Shown here: positions 33,881-47,600 of the stretch, in pieces | How positions within the stretch are numbered: position 1 is the first letter of the stretch | Layout of the letters: each line of letters opens with the position of its first letter | Assembly (NCBI GenBank): GCA_037176705.1 | Contig: JBAWUJ010000104.1 | Coordinates: forward strand, 1-64,000 | From: Molossus alvarezi | Taxonomy: Eukaryota; Chordata; Mammalia; Chiroptera; Molossidae | Reading direction: 5' to 3' | Length of the DNA: 64,000 nucleotides | The notes under the pieces: model-generated | Told to the model about the DNA's origin: nothing | The model's database searches: none | What the model saw: the letters and a program-made list of their open reading frames with translations, nothing else | Position numbers and translations under genes: made by a program

Positions 33881-35840
33881 TTTATTCCAGCCATTAGAAC
33901 CAAAAGGTGATCAATTTAAAAGAGGGAGTGTCAGTCTTTGAACAATGGACATGGATTCACTTGTTTCAAGACTATTTCCCCGAAGCACCTATGGGAAAAC
34001 CCTGGCATAGTCAAAAGTGTTCATGTCTGGTGTTCTTTCTGTGCAGAACAATATAATAACGTTCAGTTCAAGAGCAGAATGGATCCCTTAATACGGTTGC
34101 AGTGTCCAATTGAGTGTTTAGTGGCTCTCTGTTCAAAGAACTGTGTTCCAATAGACAACCTTCTTCAAATAATGTCCAAATATTGAGAAAAAGATTCTAG
34201 GGCTATACCCGCTTCACACGAAATGGAACCACCACTGATGTACTGTTTTTCAGATTACGTGTTCTTAGTACAGTTGTGGAAAGTATTGATGTAAGGAAAT
34301 GTGGCAACCTGACTTTTGATAGGTCCTTAGACATACTTTTCACTCTACTTTGTTTGTAGGAGAGTGTATACAACCATACCTATTCCAAATGAACTGGGTT
34401 AGAACTCTTCACTTCAGTGGCACAAAAGTCACTTCCATGAAGCCTAGAGCGTGAGGACCCTCAAAGCATATATTGTTTTGGTTAAGTGTTTAAGAAATGT
34501 CCTTTTGTAAAGGTGTAATCACACTTAAACTTCGCAGTGTAAGTTTTTTTCTCTTGTTCCAGACAAAGAGACACAAGACTTGCTGGTGCAGTCTTGGATA
34601 TCCTGAATTATGGGCAAAACTCTGTGAGAGCCAGGGGCCACATTCACTCAGTGGCATGTTTTTCCCTGGGAAGTTAAGTACCTTTGCAGGGAAACTGTGA
34701 ACAAACATGTTCTAGTCAAACAACTGTGGGAATGAATGAATATTTCCATTTGGGTTAAGTTAATGCACAGATCTTGAGTAACATGAACACTTTAACGTTC
34801 ATTCTCCTCGTTTTATAGGGAGATCCAGTCATATCATGGAAAGAACAACTAGGACAGAGCCCACTTATGTGTAGATCAAAAGTTATCCCTTTTTGTGTTC
34901 TGTGTTGTTCATGGTTTCCAAGATTGGATCGTATTGAAGCCCATTTTTGAAGGCGATACTTGGAAAAAGTTTGGTTTCTGCTGTAGCAGTTGGTTTTACT
35001 TGATTCTTACTCACAACAGTGAACCAACGTATGGCCAAGACTGAATCAATGGAAAGACTGATAACTACTGGTGTCACACATGTGCATTCTTGACGCAGTG
35101 AAAGTGAACACATCTAAAGTGATGTAGTTGAAACATTGGTTGTCTCCATGCAAGGAGTAAATCCATGAATTGGAAGACACTGACAACACCAAGGGTTTTT
35201 CACATTGAACATCTCTGTGAAGGAGAACAAGAGGAGTGTTCTAGAGAAAATGCACTTGTGCAGTGGACCTGGGTATCCATTTCAATGACTTACACACTAA
35301 CTATGCCCGGTGTGCAGGGCATACTTTACATTGGAGTGTTAAACAGTGTTGTAAGTAAATGCAGGTGTCTGCCTTCTTTCCTATGTGACCAGGAAAGTCA
35401 ACCTGTACTAGTTGATGAGGCAGCCTTTCAACATACTACCTTTTAGCCCTGCATATGTGTTGTTTGCCTGGAAGTGTCTATGAGTCATCTTGATATCCAA
35501 CAAAGGCTGGGCTGCAGAAATCAAACACATTGGTTAGGGCAATGTTCAGGTCATGCAAATCTACACCCTATTCAGTTCTACACACATTCTTTAAAGTTGT
35601 TACCGAATGAATCAGTGTCATTCTTGGATCCATCATACATTTCACGGTTTGTACCGATATCCTCAAAAAACATAAGGAGTAGATACCTGTTTTCTCCTGA
35701 GAATTCAAAGTAAACGCTTTCCATCATTGTGAAATGCTGGAATTGTACCTTGTTCATGAATGGAATCTCCTGAACCTATCTTTCTAATTCCCGGTGACGA
35801 ATTCAGCCTATTTTTTGATAACTGACAAGTACTCAATCCC
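33881..35840 (+). repeat. Satellite monomer 12 (A type)
   Basis: This is a full type A unit with gaactgggtt, gtattgaagccca and the private gatatcctc mark at 35656. That mark recurs at 39576, 43496 and 45456. The CENP-B box is intact at 34207-34223. Confidence 0.95.
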
Positions 35841-37800
35841 TGTATTCCAGCCATTAGAACCAAAAGGTGATCAATTTAAAAGAGGGAGTGTCAGTCTTTG
35901 AACAATGGACATGGATTCACTTGTTTCAAGACTATTTCCCCGAAGCACCTATGGGAATACCCTGGCATAGTCAAAAGTGTTCATGACTGGTGTTCTTTCT
36001 GTGCAGAACAATATAATAACGTTCAGTTCAAGAGCAGAATGGATCCCTTAATACGGTTGCAGTGTCCAATTGAGTGTTTAGTGGCTCTCTGTTCAAAGAA
36101 CTGTGTTCCAATAGACAACCTTCTTCAAATAATGTCCAAATATTGAGAAAAAGATTCTAGGGCTATATCCGCTTCACACGAAATGGAACCACCACTGATG
36201 TACTGTTTTTCAGATTACGTGTTCTTAGTACAGTTGTGGAAAGTATTGATGTAAGGAAATGTGGCAACCTGACTTTTGATAGGTCCTTAGACATACTTTT
36301 CACTCTATTTTGTTTGTAGGAGAGTGTATACAACCATACCTATTCGAAATGCACTGTGTTAGAACTCTTCACTTCAGTGGCACAAAAGTCACTTCCATGA
36401 AGCCTAGAGCGTGAGGACCCTCAAAGCATATATTGTTTTGGTTAAGTGTTTAAGAAATGTCCTTTTGTAAAGGTGTAATCACACTTAAACTTCGCAGTGT
36501 AAGTTTTTTTCTCTTGTTCCAGACAAAGAGACACAAGACTTGCTGGTGCAGTCTTGGATATCCTGAATTATGGGCAAAACTCTGTGAGAGCCAGGGGCCA
36601 CATTCACTCAGTGGCATGTTTTTCCCTGGGAAGTTAAGTACCTTTGCAGGGAAACTGTGAACAATCATGTTCTAGTCAAACAACTGTGGGAATGAATGAA
36701 TATTTCCATTTGGGTTAAGTTAATGCACAGATCTTGAGTAACATGAACACTTTAACGTTCTTTCTCCTCGTTTTATAGGGAGATCCAGTCATATCATGGA
36801 AGAACAACTAGGACAGAGCACACTTATGTGTAGAATCAAAAGTTATCCCTTTTTGTGTTCTGTGTTGTTCATGGTTTCAAAGATTGGATCGTATAGAAAC
36901 CCGTTTTTGAAGGCGATACTTGGAAAAAGTTTGGTTTCTGCTGTAGCAGTTGGTTTTACATGATTCTTACTCAGAACAGTGAACCAACGTATGGCCAAGA
37001 CTGAATCAATGGAAAGACTGATAACTACTGGAGTCACACATGTGCATTCTTGACGCAGTGAAAGTGAACACATCTAAAGTGATGTAGTTGAAACATTGGT
37101 TGTCTCCATGCAAGGAGTAAATCCATGAATTGGAAGACACTGACAACACCAAGGGTTTTTCACATTGAACATCTCTGTGAAGGAGAACAAGAGGAGTGTT
37201 CTAGAGAAAATGCACTTGTGCAGTGGACCTGGGTATCCATTTCAATGACTTACACACTAACTATGCCCGGTGTGCAGGGCATACTTTACATTGGAGTGTT
37301 AAACAGTGTTGTAAGTAAATGCAGGTGTCTGCCTTCTTTCCTATGTGACCAGGAAAGTCAACCTGTACTAGTTGATGAGGCAGCCTTTCAACATACTACC
37401 TTTTAGCCCTGCATATGTGTTGTTTGCCTGGAAGTGTCTATGAGTCATCTTGATATCCAACAAAGGCTGGGCTGCAGAAATCAAACACATTGGTTATGGC
37501 AAAGTTCAGGTCATGCAAATCTACACCCTATTCAGTTCTACACACATTCTTTAAAGTTGTTACCGAATGAATCAGTGTCATTCTTGGATCCATCATACAT
37601 TTCACGGTTTGTACCGATTTCCTTAAAAAACATAAGGAGTAGATAACTGTTTTCTCCTGAGAATTCAAAGTTAACGCTTTCCATCATTGTGAAATGCTGG
37701 AATTGTACCTTGATCATGAATGGAATCTCCTGAACCTATCTTTCTAATTCCCTGTGACGAATTCATCTTATTTCTTGATAACTGACAAGTACTCAATCCC
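35841..37800 (+). repeat. Satellite monomer 13 (B type; CENP-B box broken)
   Basis: This is a full type B unit with acaatcatg and tattcgaaatg. Private changes are tatatccg within the box (36167-36183), ctctatttt, agataactg and aagttaacg. With monomer 14 it forms one 3,920-bp dimer that differs from the next dimer (15+16) at about six bases. Confidence 0.95.
36167..36183 (-). other. Degenerate CENP-B-box position
   Basis: The first C of CCCG is T here, leaving eight of nine fixed positions. The flanking dimers keep the intact box. Confidence 0.7.
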
Positions 37801-39760
37801 TTTATTCCAGCCATTAGAACCAAAAGGTGATCAATTTAAAAGAGGGAGTGTCAGTCTTTGAACAATGGACATGGATTCACTTGTTTCAAGACTATTTCCC
37901 CGAAGCACCTATGGGAAAACCCTGGCATAGTCAAAAGTGTTCATGTCTGGTGTTCTTTCTGTGCAGAACAATATAATAACGTTCAGTTCAAGAGCAGAAT
38001 GGATCCCTTAATACGGTTGCAGTGTCCAATTGAGTGTTTAGTGGCTCTCTGTTCAAAGAACTGTGTTCCAATAGACAACCTTCTTCAAATAATGTCCAAA
38101 TATTGAGAAAAAGATTCTAGGGCTATACCCGCTTCACACGAAATGGAACCACCACTGATGTACTGTTTTTCAGATTACGTGTTCTTAGTACAGTTGTGGA
38201 AAGTATTGATGTAAGGAAATGTGGCAACCTGACTTTTGATAGGTCCTTAGACATACTTTTCACTCTACTTTGTTTGTAGGAGAGTGTATACAACCATACC
38301 TATTCCAAATGAACTGGGTTAGAACTCTTCACTTCAGTGGCACAAAAGTCACTTCCATGAAGCCTAGAGCGTGAGGACCCTCAAAGCATATATTGTTTTG
38401 GTTAAGTGTTTAAGAAATGTCCTTTTGTAAAGGTGTAATCACACTTAAACTTCGCAGTGTAAGTTTTTTTCTCTTGTTCCAGACAAAGAGACACAAGACT
38501 TGCTGGTGCAGTCTTGGATATCCTGAATTATGGGCAAAACTCTGTGAGAGCCAGGGGCCACATTCACTCAGTGGCATGTTTTTCCCTGGGAAGTTAAGTA
38601 CCTTTGCAGGGAAACTGTGAACAAACATGTTCTAGTCAAACAACTGTGGGAATGAATGAATATTTCCATTTGGGTTAAGTTAATGCACAGATCTTGAGTA
38701 ACATGAACACTTTAACGTTCATTCTCCTCGTTTTATAGGGAGATCCAGTCATATCATGGAAAGAACAACTAGGACAGAGCCCACTTATGTGTAGATCAAA
38801 AGTTATCCCTTTTTGTGTTCTGTGTTGTTCATGGTTTCCAAGATTGGATCGTATTGAAGCCCATTTTTGAAGGCGATACTTGGAAAAAGTTTGGTTTCTG
38901 CTGTAGCAGTTGGTTTTACTTGATTCTTACTCACAACAGTGAACCAACGTATGGCCAAGACTGAATCAATGGAAAGACTGATAACTACTGGTGTCACACA
39001 TGTGCATTCTTGACGCAGTGAAAGTGAACACATCTAAAGTGATGTAGTTGAAACATTGGTTGTCTCCATGCAAGGAGTAAATCCATGAATTGGAAGACAC
39101 TGACAACACCAAGGGTTTTTCACATTGAACATCTCTGTGAAGGAGAACAAGAGGAGTGTTCTAGAGAAAATGCACTTGTGCAGTGGACCTGGGTATCCAT
39201 TTCAATGACTTACACACTAACTATGCCCGGTGTGCAGGGCATACTTTACATTGGAGTGTTAAACAGTGTTGTAAGTAAATGCAGGTGTCTGCCTTCTTTC
39301 CTATGTGACCAGGAAAGTCAACCTGTACTAGTTGATGAGGCAGCCTTTCAACATACTACCTTTTAGCCCTGCATATGTGTTGTTTGCCTGGAAGTGTCTA
39401 TGAGTCATCTTGATATCCAACAAAGGCTGGGCTGCAGAAATCAAACACATTGGTTAGGGCAATGTTCAGGTCATGCAAATCTACACCCTATTCAGTTCTA
39501 CACACATTCTTTAAAGTTGTTACCGAATGAATCAGTGTCATTCTTGGATCCATCATACATTTCACGGTTTGTACCGATATCCTCAAAAAACATAAGGAGT
39601 AGATACCTGTTTTCTCCTGAGAATTCAAAGTAAACGCTTTCCATCATTGTGAAATGCTGGAATTGTACCTTGTTCATGAATGGAATCTCCTGAACCTATC
39701 TTTCTAATTCCCGGTGACGAATTCAGCCTATTTTTTGATAACTGACAAGTACTCAATCCC
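37801..39760 (+). repeat. Satellite monomer 14 (A type)
   Basis: This is nearly identical to monomer 12, including gaactgggtt and gatatcctc. The CENP-B box is intact at 38127-38143. Confidence 0.95.
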
Positions 39761-41720
39761 TGTATTCCAGCCATTAGAACCAAAAGGTGATCAATTTAAA
39801 AGAGGGAGTGTCAGTCTTTGAACAATGGACATGGATTCACTTGTTTCAAGACTATTTCCCCGAAGCACCTATGGGAATACCCTGGCATAGTCAAAAGTGT
39901 TCATGACTGGTGTTCTTTCTGTGCAGAACAATATAATAACGTTCAGTTCAAGAGCAGAATGGATCCCTTAATACGGTTGCAGTGTCCAATTGAGTGTTTA
40001 GTGGCTCTCTGTTCAAAGAACTGTGTTCCAATAGACAACCTTCTTCAAATAATGTCCAAATATTGAGAAAAAGATTCTAGGGCTATACCCGCTTCACACG
40101 AAATGGAACCACCACTGATGTACTGTTTTTCAGATTACGTGTTCTTAGTACAGTTGTGGAAAGTATTGATGTAAGGAAATGTGGCAACCTGACTTTTGAT
40201 AGGTCCTTAGACATACTTTTCACTCTACTTTGTTTGTAGGAGAGTGTATACAACCATACCTATTCGAAATGCACTGTGTTAGAACTCTTCACTTCAGTGG
40301 CACAAAAGTCACTTCCATGAAGCCTAGAGCGTGAGGACCCTCAAAGCATATATTGTTTTGGTTAAGTGTTTAAGAAATGTCCTTTTGTAAAGGTGTAATC
40401 ACACTTAAACTTCGCAGTGTAAGTTTTTTTCTCTTGTTCCAGACAAAGAGACACAAGACTTGCTGGTGCAGTCTTGGATATCCTGAATTATGGGCAAAAC
40501 TCTGTGAGAGCCAGGGGCCACATTCACTCAGTGGCATGTTTTTCCCTGGGAAGTTAAGTACCTTTGCAGGGAAACTGTGAACAATCATGTTCTAGTCAAA
40601 CAACTGTGGGAATGAATGAATATTTCCATTTGGGTTAAGTTAATGCACAGATCTTGAGTAACATGAACACTTTAACGTTCTTTCTCCTCGTTTTATAGGG
40701 AGATCCAGTCATATCATGGAAGAACAACTAGGACAGAGCACACTTATGTGTAGAATCAAAAGTTATCCCTTTTTGTGTTCTGTGTTGTTCATGGTTTCAA
40801 AGATTGGATCGTATAGAAACCCGTTTTTGAAGGCGATACTTGGAAAAAGTTTGGTTTCTGCTGTAGCAGTTGGTTTTACATGATTCTTACTCAGAACAGT
40901 GAACCAACGTATGGCCAAGACTGAATCAATGGAAAGACTGATAACTACTGGAGTCACACATGTGCATTCTTGACGCAGTGAAAGTGAACACATCTAAAGT
41001 GATGTAGTTGAAACATTGGTTGTCTCCATGCAAGGAGTAAATCCATGAATTGGAAGACACTGACAACACCAAGGGTTTTTCACATTGAACATCTCTGTGA
41101 AGGAGAACAAGAGGAGTGTTCTAGAGAAAATGCACTTGTGCAGTGGACCTGGGTATCCATTTCAATGACTTACACACTAACTATGCCCGGTGTGCAGGGC
41201 ATACTTTACATTGGAGTGTTAAACAGTGTTGTAAGTAAATGCAGGTGTCTGCCTTCTTTCCTATGTGACCAGGAAAGTCAACCTGTACTAGTTGATGAGG
41301 CAGCCTTTCAACATACTACCTTTTAGCCCTGCATATGTGTTGTTTGCCTGGAAGTGTCTATGAGTCATCTTGATATCCAACAAAGGCTGGGCTGCAGAAA
41401 TCAAACACATTGGTTATGGCAAAGTTCAGGTCATGCAAATCTACACCCTATTCAGTTCTACACACATTCTTTAAAGTTGTTACCGAATGAATCAGTGTCA
41501 TTCTTGGATCCATCATACATTTCACGGTTTGTACCGATTTCCTTAAAAAACATAAGGAGTAGATACCTGTTTTCTCCTGAGAATTCAAAGTAAACGCTTT
41601 CCATCATTGTGAAATGCTGGAATTGTACCTTGATCATGAATGGAATCTCCTGAACCTATCTTTCTAATTCCCGGTGACGAATTCATCTTATTTCTTGATA
41701 ACTGACAAGTACTCAATCCC
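39761..41720 (+). repeat. Satellite monomer 15 (B type)
   Basis: This is a full type B unit, with the A-like cccggtgac just before catcttatttcttg. The CENP-B box is intact at 40087-40103. Confidence 0.95.
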
Positions 41721-43680
41721 TTTATTCCAGCCATTAAAACCAAAAGGTGATCAATTTAAAAGAGGGAGTGTCAGTCTTTGAACAATGGACATGGATTCAC
41801 TTGTTTCAAGACTATTTCCCCGAAGCACCTATGGGAAAACCCTGGCATAGTCAAAAGTGTTCATGTCTGGTGTTCTTTCTGTGCAGAACAATATAATAAC
41901 GTTCAGTTCAAGAGCAGAATGGATCCCTTAATACGGTTGCAGTGTCCAATTGAGTGTTTAGTGGCTCTCTGTTCAAAGAACTGTGTTCCAATAGACAACC
42001 TTCTTCAAATAATGTCCAAATATTGAGAAAAAGATTCTAGGGCTATACCCGCTTCACACGAAATGGAACCACCACTGATGTACTGTTTTTCAGATTACGT
42101 GTTCTTAGTACAGTTGTGGAAAGTATTGATGTAAGGAAATGTGGCAACCTGACTTTTGATAGGTCCTTAGACATACTTTTCACTCTACTTTGTTTGTAGG
42201 AGAGTGTATACAACCATACCTATTCCAAATGAACTGGGTTAGAACTCTTCACTTCAGTGGCACAAAAGTCACTTCCATGAAGCCTAGAGCGTGAGGACCC
42301 TCAAAGCATATATTGTTTTGGTTAAGTGTTTAAGAAATGTCCTTTTGTAAAGGTGTAATCACACTTAAACTTCGCAGTGTAAGTTTTTTTCTCTTGTTCC
42401 AGACAAAGAGACACAAGACTTGCTGGTGCAGTCTTGGATATCCTGAATTATGGGCAAAACTCTGTGAGAGCCAGGGGCCACATTCACTCAGTGGCATGTT
42501 TTTCCCTGGGAAGTTAAGTACCTTTGCAGGGAAACTGTGAACAAACATGTTCTAGTCAAACAACTGTGGGAATGAATGAATATTTCCATTTGGGTTAAGT
42601 TAATGCACAGATCTTGAGTAACATGAACACTTTAACGTTCATTCTCCTCGTTTTATAGGGAGATCCAGTCATATCATGGAAAGAACAACTAGGACAGAGC
42701 CCACTTATGTGTAGATCAAAAGTTATCCCTTTTTGTGTTCTGTGTTGTTCATGGTTTCCAAGATTGGATCGTATTGAAGCCCATTTTTGAAGGCGATACT
42801 TGGAAAAAGTTTGGTTTCTGCTGTAGCAGTTGGTTTTACTTGATTCTTACTCACAACAGTGAACCAACGTATGGCCAAGACTGAATCAATGGAAAGACTG
42901 ATAACTACTGGTGTCACACATGTGCATTCTTGACGCAGTGAAAGTGAACACATCTAAAGTGATGTAGTTGAAACATTGGTTGTCTCCATGCAAGGAGTAA
43001 ATCCATGAATTGGAAGACACTGACAACACCAAGGGTTTTTCACATTGAACATCTCTGTGAAGGAGAACAAGAGGAGTGTTCTAGAGAAAATGCACTTGTG
43101 CAGTGGACCTGGGTATCCATTTCAATGACTTACACACTAACTATGCCCGGTGTGCAGGGCATACTTTACATTGGAGTGTTAAACAGTGTTGTAAGTAAAT
43201 GCAGGTGTCTGCCTTCTTTCCTATGTGACCAGGAAAGTCAACCTGTACTAGTTGATGAGGCAGCCTTTCAACATACTACCTTTTAGCCCTGCATATGTGT
43301 TGTTTGCCTGGAAGTGTCTATGAGTCATCTTGATATCCAACAAAGGCTGGGCTGCAGAAATCAAACACATTGGTTAGGGCAATGTTCAGGTCATGCAAAT
43401 CTACACCCTATTCAGTTCTACACACATTCTTTAAAGTTGTTACCGAATGAATCAGTGTCATTCTTGGATCCATCATACATTTCACGGTTTGTACCGATAT
43501 CCTCAAAAAACATAAGGAGTAGATACCTGTTTTCTCCTGAGAATTCAAAGTAAACGCTTTCCATCATTGTGAAATGCTGGAATTGTACCTTGTTCATGAA
43601 TGGAATCTCCTGAACCTATCTTTCTAATTCCCGGTGACGAATTCAGCCTATTTTTTGATAACTGACAAGTACTCAATCCC
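41721..43680 (+). repeat. Satellite monomer 16 (A type)
   Basis: This is a type A unit with the private attaaaacc at 41735. The CENP-B box is intact at 42047-42063. Confidence 0.95.
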
Positions 43681-45640
43681 TGTATTCCAGCCATTAGAAC
43701 CAAAAGGTGATCAATTTAAAAGAGGGAGTGTCAGTCTTTGAACAATGGACATGGATTCACTTGTTTCAAGACTATTTCCCCGAAGCACCTATGGGAATAC
43801 CCTGGCATAGTCAAAAGTGTTCATGACTGGTGTTCTTTCTGTGCAGAACAATATAATAACGTTCAGTTCAAGAGCAGAATGGATCCCTTAATACGGTTGC
43901 AGTGTCCAATTGAGTGTTTAGTGGCTCTCTGTTCAAAGAACTGTGTTCCAATAGACAACCTTCTTCAAATAATGTCCAAATATTGAGAAAAAGATTCTAG
44001 GGCTATACCCGCTTCACACGAAATGGAACCACCACTGATGTACTGTTTTTCAGATTACGTGTTCTTAGTACAGTTGTGGAAAGTATTGATGTAAGGAAAT
44101 GTGGCAACCTGACTTTTGATAGGTCCTTAGACATACTTTTCACTCTACTTTGTTTGTAGGAGAGTGTATACAACCATACCTATTCCAAATGAACTGGGTT
44201 AGAACTCTTCACTTCAGTGGCACAAAAGTCACTTCCATGAAGCCTAGAGCGTGAGGACCCTCAAAGCATATATTGTTTTGGTTAAGTGTTTAAGAAATGT
44301 CCTTTTGTAAAGGTGTAATCACACTTAAACTTCGCAGTGTAAGTTTTTTTCTCTTGTTCCAGACAAAGAGACACAAGACTTGCTGGTGCAGTCTTGGATA
44401 TCCTGAATTATGGGCAAAACTCTGTGAGAGCCAGGGGCCACATTCACTCAGTGGCATGTTTTTCCCTGGGAAGTTAAGTACCTTTGCAGGGAAACTGTGA
44501 ACAAACATGTTCTAGTCAAACAACTGTGGGAATGAATGAATATTTCCATTTGGGTTAAGTTAATGCACAGATCTTGAGTAACATGAACACTTTAACGTTC
44601 ATTCTCCTCGTTTTATAGGGAGATCCAGTCATATCATGGAAAGAACAACTAGGACAGAGCCCACTTATGTGTAGATCAAAAGTTATCCCTTTTTGTGTTC
44701 TGTGTTGTTCATGGTTTCCAAGATTGGATCGTATTGAAGCCCATTTTTGAAGGCGATACTTGGAAAAAGTTTGGTTTCTGCTGTAGCAGTTGGTTTTACT
44801 TGATTCTTACTCACAACAGTGAACCAACGTATGGCCAAGACTGAATCAATGGAAAGACTGATAACTACTGGTGTCACACATGTGCATTCTTGACGCAGTG
44901 AAAGTGAACACATCTAAAGTGATGTAGTTGAAACATTGGTTGTCTCCATGCAAGGAGTAAATCCATGAATTGGAAGACACTGACAACACCAAGGGTTTTT
45001 CACATTGAACATCTCTGTGAAGGAGAACAAGAGGAGTGTTCTAGAGAAAATGCACTTGTGCAGTGGACCTGGGTATCCATTTCAATGACTTACACACTAA
45101 CTATGCCCGGTGTGCAGGGCATACTTTACATTGGAGTGTTAAACAGTGTTGTAAGTAAATGCAGGTGTCTGCCTTCTTTCCTATGTGACCAGGAAAGTCA
45201 ACCTGTACTAGTTGATGAGGCAGCCTTTCAACATACTACCTTTTAGCCCTGCATATGTGTTGTTTGCCTGGAAGTGTCTATGAGTCATCTTGATATCCAA
45301 CAAAGGCTGGGCTGCAGAAATCAAACACATTGGTTAGGGCAATGTTCAGGTCATGCAAATCTACACCCTATTCAGTTCTACACACATTCTTTAAAGTTGT
45401 TACCGAATGAATCAGTGTCATTCTTGGATCCATCATACATTTCACGGTTTGTACCGATATCCTCAAAAAACATAAGGAGTAGATACCTGTTTTCTCCTGA
45501 GAATTCAAAGTAAACGCTTTCCATCATTGTGAAATGCTGGAATTGTACCTTGTTCATGAATGGAATCTCCTGAACCTATCTTTCTAATTCCCGGTGACGA
45601 ATTCAGCCTATTTTTTGATAACTGACAAGTACTCAATCCC
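43681..45640 (+). repeat. Satellite monomer 17 (recombinant: B front, A back)
   Basis: The front reads gggaatacc and catgactgg (B), but from gaactgggtt onward it is type A with gatatcctc. The switch lies between monomer positions about 150 and 510. This unit breaks the A-B alternation by one monomer. The CENP-B box is intact at 44007-44023. Confidence 0.95.
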
Positions 45641-47600
45641 TGTATTCCAGCCATTAGAACCAAAAGGTGATCAATTTAAAAGAGGGAGTGTCAGTCTTTG
45701 AACAATGGACATGGATTCACTTGTTTCAAGACTATTTCCCCGAAGCACCTATGGGAATACCCTGGCATAGTCAAAAGTGTTCATGACTGGTGTTCTTTCT
45801 GTGCAGAACAATATAATAACGTTCAGTTCAAGAGCAGAATGGATCCCTTAATACGGTTGCAGTGTCCAATTGAGTGTTTAGTGGCTCTCTGTTCAAAGAA
45901 CTGTGTTCCAATAGACAACCTTCTTCAAATAATGTCCAAATATTGAGAAAAAGATTCTAGGGCTATACCCGCTTCACACGAAATGGAACCACCACTGATG
46001 TACTGTTTTTCAGATTACGTGTTCTTAGTACAGTTGTGGAAAGTATTGATGTAAGGAAATGTGGCAACCTGACTTTTGATAGGTCCTTAGACATACTTTT
46101 CACTCTATTTTGTTTGTAGGAGAGTGTATACAACCATACCTATTCGAAATGCACTGTGTTAGAACTCTTCACTTCAGTGGCACAAAAGTCACTTCCATGA
46201 AGCCTAGAGCGTGAGGACCCTCAAAGCATATATTGTTTTGGTTAAGTGTTTAAGAAATGTCCTTTTGTAAAGGTGTAATCACACTTAAACTTCGCAGTGT
46301 AAGTTTTTTTCTCTTGTTCCAGACAAAGAGACACAAGACTTGCTGGTGCAGTCTTGGATATCCTGAATTATGGGCAAAACTCTGTGAGAGCCAGGGGCCA
46401 CATTCACTCAGTGGCATGTTTTTCCCTGGGAAGTTAAGTACCTTTGCAGGGAAACTGTGAACAATCATGTTCTAGTCAAACAACTGTGGGAATGAATGAA
46501 TATTTCCATTTGGGTTAAGTTAATGCACAGATCTTGAGTAACATGAACACTTTAACGTTCTTTCTCCTCGTTTTATAGGGAGATCCAGTCATATCATGGA
46601 AGAACAACTAGGACAGAGCACACTTATGTGTAGAATCAAAAGTTATCCCTTTTTGTGTTCTGTGTTGTTCATGGTTTCAAAGATTGGATCGTATAGAAAC
46701 CCGTTTTTGAAGGCGATACTTGGAAAAAGTTTGGTTTCTGCTGTAGCAGTTGGTTTTACATGATTCTTACTCAGAACAGTGAACCAACGTATGGCCAAGA
46801 CTGAATCAATGGAAAGACTGATAACTACTGGAGTCACACATGTGCATTCTTGACGCAGTGAAAGTGAACACATCTAAAGTGATGTAGTTGAAACATTGGT
46901 TGTCTCCATGCAAGGAGTAAATCCATGAATTGGAAGACACTGACAACACCAAGGGTTTTTCACATTGAACATCTCTGTGAAGGAGAACAAGAGGAGTGTT
47001 CTAGAGAAAATGCACTTGTGCAGTGGACCTGGGTATCCATTTCAATGACTTACACACTAACTATGCCCGGTGTGCAGGGCATACTTTACATTGGAGTGTT
47101 AAACAGTGTTGTAAGTAAATGCAGGTGTCTGCCTTCTTTCCTATGTGACCAGGAAAGTCAACCTGTACTAGTTGATGAGGCAGCCTTTCAACATACTACC
47201 TTTTAGCCCTGCATATGTGTTGTTTGCCTGGAAGTGTCTATGAGTCATCTTGATATCCAACAAAGGCTGGTCTGCAGAAATCAAACACATTGGTTATGGC
47301 AAAGTTCAGGTCATGCAAATCTACACCCTATTCAGTTCTACACACATTCTTTAAAGTTGTTACCGAATGAATCAGTGTCATTCTTGGATCCATCATACAT
47401 TTCACGGTTTGTACCGATTTCCTTAAAAAACATAAGGAGTAGATAACTGTTTTCTCCTGAGAATTCAAAGTAAACGCTTTCCATCATTGTGAAATGCTGG
47501 AATTGTACCTTGATCATGAATGGAATCTCCTGAACCTATCTTTCTAATTCCCTGTGACGAATTCATCTTATTTCTTGATAACTGACAAGTACTCAATCCC
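45641..47600 (+). repeat. Satellite monomer 18 (B type)
   Basis: This is a full type B unit; it shares ctctatttt and agataactg with monomer 13 and has the private ggtctgcag at 47269. The CENP-B box is intact at 45967-45983. Confidence 0.95.
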
